Below the pieces are notes generated by a model that made no database searches, was not told where the DNA came from, and saw only the letters and a list, made by a program, of their open reading frames with translations. Below, in pieces: positions 33,777-42,961 of a DNA stretch of 54,202 bases. The DNA is taken from contig JACSRN010000075.1 in NCBI GenBank assembly GCA_014879735.1, positions 1 to 54,202 on the forward strand, written 5' to 3'. The number at the start of each line of letters is the position of its first letter. Position 1 is the first letter of the stretch. Source of the DNA: Paracoccaceae bacterium. Lineage in GTDB: Bacteria; Pseudomonadota; Alphaproteobacteria; Rhodobacterales; Rhodobacteraceae. The position numbers and the translations under genes were made by a program.

Positions 33777-34292
33777 ATGAGCAGACTTGAATCGATCCAC
33801 CTCCCCGAGGATGCCCGGACCCAGTTCGCGGCCCTGTGCTGGCGCGTGAATCATGATCGGCGGGAAGTATTGCTGATCACCAGCCGCGACACCGGCCGCT
33901 GGGTCATGCCCAAGGGTTGGCCGATGGACGGGCGCAGCGCATCAGAGGCCGCGGCGATCGAGGCCTGGGAAGAGGCCGGGGTCGAGGGTTCGGTCGGCAC
34001 GGCGCCGGTGGGCGTCTATTCCTACGACAAGACGATGCCGCGCAAGGATCCGCTGTCCTGCCTGGTCGAGGTCTATCCGCTGCAGGTCGACCGGATGGCG
34101 GCGAACTATCCGGAAAAAAACCAGCGCCGCCGCAAATGGTTCAGCCTGCGCAAGGCCGCGGCAAAGGTGAACGAACCTGAATTGCGCAGCCTGATTCTGG
34201 ACTTCGCCGGCGTGGCGGCCGCCGATGCGGCAGAGGTGGCGGCGGAGGATGCAGGGACAGATGGGGCAGGAACCGACCGGGCGGGGGATTGA
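33777..34292 (+). CDS. Nudix hydrolase
   Basis: A 171-residue pyrophosphohydrolase related to the DIPP/diadenosine polyphosphate branch: QFAALCWRVNHDRREVLLIT, RWVMPKGWPMDG and VEVYPLQVD are typical. The Nudix helix reads ASEAAAIEAWEEAGVEG. The metal-binding Glu residues of EAWEEAG are present, but the usual Arg of REUXEE is Ile and the first Glu after the glycine loop is not in the canonical place. Substrate unknown. A GTG four codons upstream is an alternative start. The Asp/Ala-rich tail after about residue 145 is lineage-specific. Confidence 0.85.
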   Translation: MSRLESIHLPEDARTQFAALCWRVNHDRREVLLITSRDTGRWVMPKGWPMDGRSASEAAAIEAWEEAGVEGSVGTAPVGVYSYDKTMPRKDPLSCLVEVYPLQVDRMAANYPEKNQRRRKWFSLRKAAAKVNEPELRSLILDFAGVAAADAAEVAAEDAGTDGAGTDRAGD

Positions 34293-34361
34293 CCCTGCGC
34301 CGGGAATGATTAGCTCCTACCTGTCCGGCCCGCGTCAAGCGGGCGCGGAAGGGGCCATGAG

Positions 34362-34814
34362 ATGATCCGCTACGCGCTTTCCTGTGCCGATGGGCATGCA
34401 TTCGACAGTTGGTTCGCCGATGCGGCGGGCTTCGAGGCTCTGGCCGCCGCGGGGCATCTGGCCTGTCCGACCTGCGGCAACACCAGGATAGGCAAGACGC
34501 TGATGGCACCGGCGGTCCGTCCGGCCCGCAAGGCCGAGGCCCGCGCCGAGACCCCGCCCGCACCGGCGGCGCCCGCGCTTTCCGAAGGGACGGGCGATCT
34601 GGAACGTGCCCTGGCCGAGCTGCGCCGGCAGGTCGAGGCGAATTCGGAATATGTCGGCATGAAATTTGCCACCGAAGCGCGGCGCATCCATGACGGCGAC
34701 GCCCCCGAACGGGCGATCTATGGCGAGGCCCGGCCCGAAGAGGCAAAGCGGCTGATCGAGGATGGAATTCCCGTCGCCCCCCTGCCCTTCCTGCCAACCC
34801 GCAAGGCGAACTGA
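34362..34814 (+). CDS. DUF1178 family protein
   Basis: A 150-residue protein of unknown function that is widespread in alphaproteobacteria. The N-terminus MIRYALSCADGHAFDSWFADAAGF and the CPTCGN pair suggest a small zinc ribbon with a Cys/His set. A variable Pro/Ala linker follows. The C-terminus, with FATEARRIHDGDAPERAIYGEARPEEA and EDGIPVAPLPFLP, is the conserved DUF1178 end. The function is not known. It lies on the same strand as the Nudix gene, 69 bases on. The start is supported by GGAAGGGG upstream. Confidence 0.88.
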   Translation: MIRYALSCADGHAFDSWFADAAGFEALAAAGHLACPTCGNTRIGKTLMAPAVRPARKAEARAETPPAPAAPALSEGTGDLERALAELRRQVEANSEYVGMKFATEARRIHDGDAPERAIYGEARPEEAKRLIEDGIPVAPLPFLPTRKAN

Positions 34815-34894
34815 CCCACCTGCGGCCTGCCTGGCGTTCTGGCCAGCGCAGGCCCTGGGCGGGGTTTCGCCTCAACGGATGCTCAGAGCGGTGC

Positions 34895-35392
34895 TCAATA
34901 GATATAGCGGATCTGTTCGCTCCAGAACCGCTCCATCCGGCGCAGCGCGGTGTTGATCTCGTCCATGCCCGAGGTATCGACGAGGCCACGCCTCTCGATC
35001 CCTTCGGCATGGCGCGCGAACAGGTCGGACAGTTGCCCCCGCACCCGGCGACCCTTTTCGGTCAGCCGGACCCGGACCGAGCGACGGTCGATCTCGCTGC
35101 GCTGATGGTGCATGTAGCCCAGATCGACCAGCTTTTTCAGGTTATAGCTGACATTCGAACCCTGATAGTAGCCGCGCGATTTCAACTCGCCTGCCGTCAC
35201 CTCGTTCTCACCGATGTTGAACAGCAAAAGCGCCTGGACCGAGTTGATCTCGAGGATCTGCAGACGTTCGAATTCGTCCTTGATCACGTCGAGCAGCAAC
35301 CTGTGCAGGCGTTCTACCAGCGACAGGTTGTCAAGATAGCAGGACAGGAACGCTTTCTGCGAACCATCGAGTACGGGGTGATGGATGGACAT
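34895..35392 (-). CDS. MarR-type winged-helix regulator
   Basis: A 165-residue regulator. An N-terminal helical dimer segment (SQKAFLSCYLDNLSLVERLHRLL) leads to the winged helix: TAGELKSRGYYQGSNVSYNLKKLVDLGYMHHQRSEIDRRSVRVRLTEKGRRV (read in parts), where YYQGSNVSYNLKKL is the recognition helix and the DRRS turn is the MarR wing. The group resembles the alphaproteobacterial LdtR regulators of cell-wall and stress genes, by impression only. The target and ligand are unknown. The promoter candidate overlaps the sdhE stop (TTGAAG at 35474-35469). Confidence 0.85.
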   Translation of the reverse strand: MSIHHPVLDGSQKAFLSCYLDNLSLVERLHRLLLDVIKDEFERLQILEINSVQALLLFNIGENEVTAGELKSRGYYQGSNVSYNLKKLVDLGYMHHQRSEIDRRSVRVRLTEKGRRVRGQLSDLFARHAEGIERRGLVDTSGMDEINTALRRMERFWSEQIRYIY

Positions 35393-35470
35393 AAGAAACT
35401 CCGGCCTGGGTAGACCGGCACAGATTCGGCAGAAAGCACAAACATTCCGTAAACTCGATCCGGATTCGCT

Positions 35471-35794
35471 TCAATTACCCGCAGAAAGCCGGGCGCTGGC
35501 AAAATCCGCGATGCGCCGCAGCAATGCGGCCATCCAGTCGGGCGGTGCGGCTTGACCGAGAATCCAGGCCATCAGGTCCTGGTCGTTCTCGGCGAGAAGC
35601 CGGTCGTAGAGCGCCAGATCCGCCTCTGCCAGGCTGTCGAGATGGGCGTCGGCCCAGGGGCCCAGCACCAGATCCATCTCCTTGGTGCCGCGCCGCCAGC
35701 TGCGCATCCGCATCCGCTTCAGCCGCGCGCCGGCCGTCTCGCCCGCACCGCCGCCTGCCACGTCGCCCGGCCCCGTCTCGCCGCCCGCTGCCAT
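35471..35794 (-). CDS. sdhE: succinate dehydrogenase flavin assembly factor
   Basis: A 107-residue member of the SdhE/Sdh5 family, which promotes covalent attachment of FAD to the SdhA subunit. The core is visible as RLKRMRMRSWRRGTKEMDLVLG with the essential RGxxE motif (RGTKE), then DLALYDRLLAENDQDLMAWILG. The first 25 residues are Gly/Ala-rich and unlike the family. The ATG shares its A with the stop of the upstream XRE gene (TGATG), so the two are co-translated, which is an unusual partner for sdhE. Confidence 0.88.
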   Translation of the reverse strand: MAAGGETGPGDVAGGGAGETAGARLKRMRMRSWRRGTKEMDLVLGPWADAHLDSLAEADLALYDRLLAENDQDLMAWILGQAAPPDWMAALLRRIADFASARLSAGN

Positions 35795-36198
35795 CACACC
35801 CCCTGCCGCAGGATCTGCCGCATCCGCTTTTCCACCGCGGCGATCTCGCGCGCAAGGCCGACCACATGGGCCTGCAGCCGTGAAAGCTCGGCCAGCGCCT
35901 CGACGGCCGCGGCCGGCAGCGCCGGGCCTTCAACCGGCGCCTCGATCCCCTCGCCCTCGGCCGTGATCAGCCAGCCAAGCGAGACATTGAGCAGCCCCGC
36001 GAGCATCTGCAGCCGGTTGCCGCGCGGTTCGGCCATGTCGTCCTCCCAGGCCTGAACCGTGGTCAGCCGCACGCCCAGCCGCTGCGCCAGTTCCTCCTGG
36101 CTCAGTCCCGCGGCCTCGCGCGCGCCCTGCAGGCGGTCGCCCAGCGTCGCCACCTCGGCGTCGTACCAGCTTTTCCCGATGGTACCGCTTTCCGCCAT
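35794..36198 (-). CDS. XRE-family DNA-binding protein
   Basis: A 134-residue regulator with a Cro/C1 helix-turn-helix at about 20-75: LGDRLQGAREAAGLSQEELAQRLGVRLTTVQAWEDDMAEPRGNRLQMLAGLLNVSLGWLI (read in parts). The C-terminal half, from PALPAAAVEALAELSRLQAHVV, is a predicted coiled coil that probably mediates dimerisation. AAAAAGGAGAGG upstream is a strong ribosome site. It is coupled to sdhE and divergent from the aminotransferase gene, with a small palindrome between them that may be its own operator. Confidence 0.88.
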   Translation of the reverse strand: MAESGTIGKSWYDAEVATLGDRLQGAREAAGLSQEELAQRLGVRLTTVQAWEDDMAEPRGNRLQMLAGLLNVSLGWLITAEGEGIEAPVEGPALPAAAVEALAELSRLQAHVVGLAREIAAVEKRMRQILRQGV

Positions 36199-36217
36199 GC
36201 TGCCTCTCCTTTTTCTG

Positions 36218-36230
36218 ATACCGCTTGTAT
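36218..36230. promoter_or_regulatory. possible XRE operator
   Basis: ATAC-CGCTT-GTAT at 36218-36230 is a short inverted repeat about 20 bases upstream of the XRE start. Its core TACCGCTT also occurs at 36183-36190 inside the start of the coding region. Two spaced copies would suit an autoregulating Cro/C1 protein. Confidence 0.25.
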
Positions 36231-36250
36231 GAACGGGGCCGCAAGCCTAA

Positions 36251-37498
<1,248 letters not shown>

Positions 37499-37512
37499 AA
37501 GGGAGGGGCCGG

Positions 37513-37899
37513 ATGGCCGACCGGATCACCGCCAATCTGCCCAGCCGGGATTTTTCGGCAACGGAGGCGTTTTACGCCGCACTCGGTTTCACCCGAAGCT
37601 GGCGCGACGATGGCTGGATGATCCTGACCCGCGGCCCCCTGATGCTGGAGTTTTTCGCCCATCCCGAAGTCGACCCCTGGTCGAGCTGGTTTTCCGCCTG
37701 CGTGCGGGTGGACGACCCGGATGCCCTGCTGGAGGAATGGCAAGGCGCGGGCCTGTCCTCGGACCGGAAGGCCATTCCCCGGCTGACCGGCTTCTTCAAG
37801 CCCGGCGCCGCGCCACGGATGTTCGCGCTGGTCGATCCCGACGGCACGCTCCTGCGCGTGATCGACAATGGCGATGCAGCAGGGCGCGATGACCGATGA
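37513..37899 (+). CDS. bleomycin-resistance-like VOC protein
   Basis: A 128-residue single-chain VOC fold with two beta-alpha-beta-beta-beta halves: LPSRDFSATEAFYAALGF and MILTRGPLMLEFFAHPE, then CVRVDDPDALLEEWQ and FALVDPDGTLLRVID. This is the arrangement of bleomycin-binding proteins, which sequester drugs without metal. I see no full glyoxalase metal set. A resistance role is inferred from fold only. It overlaps the next gene as ATGA and follows the aminotransferase closely. Confidence 0.85.
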   Translation: MADRITANLPSRDFSATEAFYAALGFTRSWRDDGWMILTRGPLMLEFFAHPEVDPWSSWFSACVRVDDPDALLEEWQGAGLSSDRKAIPRLTGFFKPGAAPRMFALVDPDGTLLRVIDNGDAAGRDDR

Positions 37900-38309
37900 C
37901 CGATGATCTGCCGGGCTACTACTTTCGCATCCGCGACAATGGTGCCGCAGTCTTCCGCGTCGACACCGAAAACCGCAACCGCCGGATCGAACTGGTCGAG
38001 ATTGCCACGGTCAATACCCGCAACGGCACGGTAAAGCCGCATGGCGACACCCGGCTGTCGCCGGCCGATCAGGCCGGGATCGCCGCCTGGCTGGTCGAGC
38101 GGCGCCGGATTCTGGCGGCCCGCGAGGCCGAAGAGCCGCAGCGCACGCTGGAGGCGTTGAACCAGACGGCGCATTGGGCGCAGGCTCGCGCCAGCGATAC
38201 CGAACTCGACGCCGTGACCGAGGCGCTGCTGATGGCGATGCACGATCTGCGCAGCATCCTGGTGCGGCGAAAGGCCGAACGCCTGGCCACCGGAGAGCCC
38301 CGCCCCTGA
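37896..38309 (+). CDS. conserved hypothetical protein
   Basis: A 137-residue protein that I cannot assign to a named family. The N-terminal half has beta-rich sequence: YYFRIRDNGAAVFRVDTENRNRRIELVEIATVNTRNGTVKPHG (read in parts). The C-terminal half is helical and charged: ADQAGIAAWLVERRRIL and a segment rich in Ala, Gln and Arg. It has no signal peptide or membrane segment. Codon use matches its neighbours and it is translationally coupled (ATGA) to the VOC gene, so it is a real gene. Similar sequences occur in Rhodobacteraceae to my knowledge, without known function. Confidence 0.8.
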   Translation: MTDDLPGYYFRIRDNGAAVFRVDTENRNRRIELVEIATVNTRNGTVKPHGDTRLSPADQAGIAAWLVERRRILAAREAEEPQRTLEALNQTAHWAQARASDTELDAVTEALLMAMHDLRSILVRRKAERLATGEPRP

Positions 38310-38372
38310 GGCCGGGGCAGATCCTCGGAGGCCGCGCGCGTCCTTGCCGGCGCGCACGACCCGCCGCGATCC

Positions 38373-38882
<510 letters not shown>

Positions 38883-38896
38883 TCACAAACGGGCAG

Positions 38897-39439
38897 ATGA
38901 CCAGACGCGCCTTTCTTGCTGCGTTCCTCGCGCCGGCACTGGCCGGCTGCGTGGGCATCGGTGCGCCCGAAGCGCCGTCGCGCGGGGATTTCTCGGCCGA
39001 GATCGTCGACCTGCGGGGCCGCGCCGGTCCGCCCGCCAGCCCCGAGGGCGCCTGCTGGCAGGCCGATATCCGCCCTGCCGTGATCGAGACCGTGACCGAG
39101 CAGCGCCTTGTCGCGCGCGAGGTCCGGGGTCCGGACGGCACCGTCGTCACGCCGGCGATCTTTGCCAGCGAAACCCACCAGCGCATTGTCCAGGACCGCG
39201 GCACCGTCTGGTTCCGCAGCCCCTGCCCGGCCGCGATGACGCCCGACTTCATCGCCACCGTGCAGCGGGCGCTGAAGGCGCGCGGGCTCTATCTCCTGCC
39301 GCTGACCGGCAGCCTCGATGCGCCCACCCGCGCCGCCATCGGCCGCTACCAGCGCGCGCGCGGCCTTGACAGCGACCATCTGTCGCTGGCCGCAGCACGC
39401 GACCTTGGCATCATCGCCGCCGACCCCGGTGCGCTGTGA
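38897..39439 (+). CDS. lipoprotein with peptidoglycan-binding-like domain
   Basis: A 180-residue exported protein. The signal peptide has a lipobox, LAGC, so Cys17 would be lipidated. The middle part, from ACWQADIRPAVIETVTEQ, has paired short strands around a WFRSPCP segment. The C-terminal 60 residues, FIATVQRALKARGLYLLPLTGSLDAPTRAAIGRYQRARGL (read in parts), match the PG_binding_1 repeat that docks to peptidoglycan. It probably sits in the periplasm tethered to a membrane. The stop lies in a 17-bp tandem duplication that also contains the start of the next gene. Confidence 0.85.
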   Translation: MTRRAFLAAFLAPALAGCVGIGAPEAPSRGDFSAEIVDLRGRAGPPASPEGACWQADIRPAVIETVTEQRLVAREVRGPDGTVVTPAIFASETHQRIVQDRGTVWFRSPCPAAMTPDFIATVQRALKARGLYLLPLTGSLDAPTRAAIGRYQRARGLDSDHLSLAAARDLGIIAADPGAL

Positions 39440-39462
39440 TACCGGGTGCGCTGTGACACCGG
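39428..39462 (+). repeat. 17-bp tandem duplication at a gene junction
   Basis: GGTGCGCTGTGATACCGG at 39428-39445 is repeated as GGTGCGCTGTGACACCGG at 39445-39462 (period 17, one mismatch). The first copy contains the lipoprotein stop TGA. Each copy contains GTGA, and the GTG of the second copy is the likely start of the HD gene. Confidence 0.85.
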
Positions 39463-40097
39463 CTGCGTTGCAGGCCGCCTGCGAGGCCGAGCTTGCCCGC
39501 CTGTGGCAGGGCCATGCCGATGGCGCGCATGATCTTGGCCATGTCCGCCGCGTATTGTGCAACGCAAGGGCGATCGCTGCCGAGGAGGGCGGCGCGGATG
39601 ATGCGGTGCTGGTTCCGGCCGCCATTCTGCATGATGCGGTGAACCTGCCGAAGAACCATCCCGGCCGCCGCCGTGCCTCGACCCTGTCGGCCGAGGCGGC
39701 GGCGCGTTTTCTTGCCGCATTGCCGGGCTATCCGGCGGATAAGATCGCGGCCGTGGCCCATGCCATTGCCGCGCACAGCTTTTCGGCCGGGATCGCGCCC
39801 GAGACCGCCGAGGCGCGCATCCTGCAGGATGCCGACCGGCTGGAGGCTTTGGGGGCCATCGGGCTTGCGCGCATGTTCCATGTCGCGGGACAGATGGGCG
39901 CGGGATTGTTCGACCCCGACGACCCGCTGGCCACGGCCCGGCCGCTGGACGACCGCCGCCATGCGCTCGATCATCTGGAGGTCAAGCTCTTTCCGGTCGC
40001 AGCCGCGATGCAGACGGCCGCGGGCCGACGCATGGCCGCCGAACGCATCGAATGGATGCGGCAGTTCCGCCACCGCCTCATGACCGAGATCGGCTGA
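39453..40097 (+). CDS. HD domain phosphohydrolase
   Basis: A 214-residue soluble metal-dependent phosphohydrolase of the HD superfamily (YedJ-like). Metal ligands are visible as His in HDLGHVRRV, the HD pair in AAILHDAVNL, His in HAIAAHSFSAG and Asp in LQDADRLEALGAIG. The substrate is unknown; related proteins cleave nucleotides or other phosphate esters. The start is GTG at 39453; an in-frame GTG at 39429 is an alternative that would overlap the lipoprotein gene. A strong terminator follows 15 bases after the stop. Confidence 0.85.
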   Translation: MTPAALQAACEAELARLWQGHADGAHDLGHVRRVLCNARAIAAEEGGADDAVLVPAAILHDAVNLPKNHPGRRRASTLSAEAAARFLAALPGYPADKIAAVAHAIAAHSFSAGIAPETAEARILQDADRLEALGAIGLARMFHVAGQMGAGLFDPDDPLATARPLDDRRHALDHLEVKLFPVAAAMQTAAGRRMAAERIEWMRQFRHRLMTEIG

Positions 40098-40112
40098 CCG
40101 GCGGCCCAAGTC

Positions 40113-40145
40113 AAAGGCGTGGCCGGTCGCCCGCCACGCCTTTTT
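40113..40145 (+). terminator. intrinsic terminator between convergent genes
   Basis: AAAGGCGTGG (40113-40122) and CCACGCCTTT (40134-40143) form a perfect 10-bp stem, and the second arm runs into TTTTT. It ends the HD gene unit. On the minus strand the hairpin also lies just beyond the degP stop, so it may serve both directions. Confidence 0.88.
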
Positions 40146-40174
40146 CCGGCCGGTCGTTCAGCAGGCGGCCATCG

Positions 40175-41629
40175 TCACTCGATCGATAGCGCCACGAAAC
40201 GCGGATCGCCGTTGCGACGGGTCATCAGCAGGATCGACTTGCGCCCGGCCTTCTTCGCCTCGTCGATGCGGTCGCGCAAATCCGACAGCCGGACGACCGG
40301 CTGCTGGCCCGCATCGGTGATCAGGTCGCCCTCGCGCAGGCCCTTGGCATAGGCCTCCGAGGCGACGTCCACCGACACCACCACCAGACCGCGCGCGGCG
40401 GGTTCCAGCCCCATCCCGTTGCGCGCATCCTCGGTCAGCGGCTGCAGTTCCATCCCCAGAAGTTCCAGCGATTTCGGCTCGTTGGGCGCACCCGAGACGG
40501 CCGGCACCGCCGTAGCCTCCGCATCCTCGCGGCGGCCCAGCGTCACCTGCAGCGTAATCGTCTTGCCCTCGCGCAGCACGATCACCGGCACCGCCTCGCC
40601 CACCGGGGCATCGCCGACGCGGCGCGTCAGGTCGCCGGCATCGCGGATGTCCTGGCCCGCGAAGGTGACGATCACATCCCCCGATTGCATCCCGGCCTCG
40701 CGCGCCGGGCCTTCGGGCACATCGGTCACAAGGGCGCCCCGCGCCTCCTCCAGGCCCAGCGATTCGGCGATATCGGGCGTCACGTCCTGAATGCGCACGC
40801 CCAGCCAGCCGCGCCGGGTTTCGCCAAACTGCTTCAGCTGATCGACGACCTTCGACACCACATTCGCCGCCATCGAAAAGCCGATGCCGATCGAGCCGCC
40901 GTTCGGCGACAGGATGGCGGTATTCACCCCGATCACCTGCCCGTCCATGTTGAACAGCGGCCCGCCCGAATTGCCCCGGTTGATGGCCGCATCGGTCTGG
41001 ATGTAATCGTCATAGGTGCCGGATAGCTCGCGGTCGCGCGCCGAGACGATCCCGGCCGAGACCGAGAAGCCCTGCCCCAGCGGGTTGCCCATCGCAACGA
41101 CCCAGTCGCCCACCCGCATCAGGTCCGAATTGCCGAAGCTGACGAAGGCCAGCGGCTTTTCTGCATCCACCTTCAGCAGCGCGATATCGGTCTTGGGATC
41201 GGTCCCCACCAGTTTCGCCGGCAGTTTCTCGCCGGTGAAGAATTCGATCTCGATCTCATCCGCGCCCTCGATGACGTGGTTGTTCGTCACGATGTAGCCG
41301 TCTTCCGAGATGACGAAGCCCGAGCCCAGCGCCTCGGACCGCTGCGGCCCCTGATCGCCGGGGGTGTCGAAATCCTTGAACAGATCCTCGAAGGGACTGC
41401 CCGGCGGCACCAGCGGCCCGCCGCCCGCGGGGGAAGAGACGATCGAGGATGTGGTGATGTTCACCACCGACGGGCTGATCTGCTGCGCCAGATCGGCGAA
41501 ACTTTCGGGGGCGCCAAAGGCCAGGACCGGCGCGGGCAGGGCTGCAAGGCCAAGGCTGGTGCCCAGCGTCAGCGCCAGCAGCAGACCGGATGCGCGGCGG
41601 GAGGGGGAAATGCGCGTTGACGGGGTCAT
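40175..41629 (-). CDS. degP: periplasmic Do-like serine protease
   Basis: A 484-residue DegP/DegQ/MucD-type protease and chaperone. The signal peptide is cleaved near VLA-FGA (about residue 37). The trypsin-like domain has His in VTNNHVIEGA, Asp in KTDIALLKV and Ser in NRGNSGGPLFN. Two PDZ domains follow, the first around GWLGVRIQDVTPDIAESLG and ALVTDVPEGPAREAGMQSGDVI, the second at the C-terminus with GLREGDLITDAG. It degrades misfolded periplasmic proteins. It is the last of the hflK-hflC-DUF2065-degP row. ATG 41629 opens the signal peptide; 136 bases separate it from DUF2065, with a conspicuous palindrome. Confidence 0.93.
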   Translation of the reverse strand: MTPSTRISPSRRASGLLLALTLGTSLGLAALPAPVLAFGAPESFADLAQQISPSVVNITTSSIVSSPAGGGPLVPPGSPFEDLFKDFDTPGDQGPQRSEALGSGFVISEDGYIVTNNHVIEGADEIEIEFFTGEKLPAKLVGTDPKTDIALLKVDAEKPLAFVSFGNSDLMRVGDWVVAMGNPLGQGFSVSAGIVSARDRELSGTYDDYIQTDAAINRGNSGGPLFNMDGQVIGVNTAILSPNGGSIGIGFSMAANVVSKVVDQLKQFGETRRGWLGVRIQDVTPDIAESLGLEEARGALVTDVPEGPAREAGMQSGDVIVTFAGQDIRDAGDLTRRVGDAPVGEAVPVIVLREGKTITLQVTLGRREDAEATAVPAVSGAPNEPKSLELLGMELQPLTEDARNGMGLEPAARGLVVVSVDVASEAYAKGLREGDLITDAGQQPVVRLSDLRDRIDEAKKAGRKSILLMTRRNGDPRFVALSIE

Positions 41630-41699
41630 CAGATGGCTCCTCGTTATCCTCATCGGGCAGGCCGGGTCGGACCTGCCGCACCAATTGCCCCAGCTAAAC

Positions 41700-41720
41700 T
41701 TGCGACAGGAATCGTCGCAA
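41700..41720. promoter_or_regulatory. palindrome upstream of degP
   Basis: TTGCGAC-N7-GTCGCAA is a perfect 7-bp inverted repeat 70 bases upstream of the degP ATG. It matches no operator I know (not CtrA, LexA or Fur). Dyad length and place suit a dimeric regulator controlling degP separately from hflKC. A small RNA hairpin is the alternative reading. Confidence 0.45.
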
Positions 41721-41765
41721 TGCAAACCCCGTCGCGCCGCTTCAAAGCCGCGTGATGCGCCGCTC

Positions 41766-41966
41766 TCAGCCAAGGCCGCCCAGCGCCCGCGCAAGCGCGA
41801 TCAGCGCCACGCCCAGCGCAAGTGTCAGAAGGCCGAGAAGCCGGCGCCGCTCGGCCCCCAATGCGACCAGCAGGCGGAGTACCTCTTCCAGCCGCGCCGG
41901 TGCCAGCGCCAGAACCAGCCCCTCGACCACAAGGACCAGTCCCAGCGCCAGAACCGCCCAGGTCAC
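41766..41966 (-). CDS. DUF2065 small membrane protein
   Basis: A 66-residue protein almost entirely of two hydrophobic helices: WAVLALGLVLVVEGLVLALAP and LLGLLTLALGVALIALARAL, joined by RLEEVLRLLVALGAERRR. This is the DUF2065 (YjeT) family, found next to hflK and hflC in many proteobacteria. The function is unknown and association with the HflKC complex is inferred from context only. The start is GTG, overlapping the hflC stop as GTGA. Confidence 0.88.
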   Translation of the reverse strand: MTWAVLALGLVLVVEGLVLALAPARLEEVLRLLVALGAERRRLLGLLTLALGVALIALARALGGLG

Positions 41967-42961
41967 GGCGCAGGCGCAGGTGCCGCCTCGGCTTCGGGTG
42001 CCGGTTCGGCCGCGGGTGCCGGTTCTGCCTCGGCGGCAGGTTCTGCTGCTGCGGCCGGCCGCGGTGCGGCTTCGGCCGTTGCGCCCGATGCCGCGGCAGA
42101 GGATTCCTCGCCGCTGAAATAATCGAAGAACTCGTTGTCGGGCGACAGCACGATCGACGAATTTCCGGCCTTCAGCGCCGTTTCATAGGCGTTCATCGAC
42201 CGCAGGAAGGCAAAGAACTCCGGATCCGCGCCATAGGCTTCGGCAAGGACGCGGTTGCGTTCGGCATCGGCCTCGCCGCGGATCACATCGGCCTCGCGCC
42301 GGGCTTTCGACGTCAGCTCCACCACCTCGCGGTCGGCAGCCGCCCGCACGCGCTGCGCCGCCTCGCCACCACGGGCGATCTGCTCTGCCGCCTCGCGCTC
42401 GCGCTCGGCCTTCATGCGGGCATAGGTGGCGTTCAGGTTCTGCTCGGGCAGGTCGGTGCGGGTCAGGCGCACGTCGATCACCTCGACACCCAGCGCCTCG
42501 CCCTCGCGGCGGGCGATGTCGCGGATCTGGTTCATCAGCCCGGTCCGGTCGGGGCTGAGGACCTGAGCCTGCGTGGTATTGCCCAGCACCTCGGGAATCG
42601 CCTGCTGCAGGATGTTGCCCAGCAACACCTGCGCGCGATCCTCGCCCGCGGCGCCCACAGCCTGGCGGAAGATCACCGGATCGACGATCCGCCAGCGCGC
42701 GAAGGCATCGACGACAAGCCGGCGGTCGGCCAGCAGCGTGACCTCGATCGGCTCGGTCTGCAGACCGAGGATGCGGCCATCGTAATAGACCACGTCCTGC
42801 ACGAAGGGCAGCTTGACGCCAAGACCGGGATCCTGCTTGACCTGCGTCACTTCGCCGAACTGCAGCACGATGGCCATCTTGCGTTCGTCCACGATGAAGA
42901 TCGAGGACAGCGCCGTCACCACGACAACGGCCAGAACCGGAAGAACATAGGCTATACGCAT
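41963..42961 (-). CDS. hflC: HflC, FtsH-associated SPFH protein
   Basis: A 332-residue inner-membrane protein with one N-terminal helix (AYVLPVLAVVVVTALSSIFIV) and a periplasmic SPFH/band 7 domain (FIVDERKMAIVLQFGEV). The helical region includes ARMKAEREREAAEQIARGGEAAQRVRA and RGEADAERNRVLAEAYGADPEFFAFLRS, the HflC signature. With HflK it forms the cage around the FtsH protease. The last 45 residues are Ala/Pro/Glu-rich and unlike E. coli HflC. It overlaps hflK as TGATG. Confidence 0.93.
   Translation of the reverse strand: MRIAYVLPVLAVVVVTALSSIFIVDERKMAIVLQFGEVTQVKQDPGLGVKLPFVQDVVYYDGRILGLQTEPIEVTLLADRRLVVDAFARWRIVDPVIFRQAVGAAGEDRAQVLLGNILQQAIPEVLGNTTQAQVLSPDRTGLMNQIRDIARREGEALGVEVIDVRLTRTDLPEQNLNATYARMKAEREREAAEQIARGGEAAQRVRAAADREVVELTSKARREADVIRGEADAERNRVLAEAYGADPEFFAFLRSMNAYETALKAGNSSIVLSPDNEFFDYFSGEESSAAASGATAEAAPRPAAAAEPAAEAEPAPAAEPAPEAEAAPAPAP

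Noticed and set aside
37513-37899. Glyoxalase I
   Set aside because: VOC fold but no complete metal-binding His/Glu set; the bleomycin-binding type fits better.
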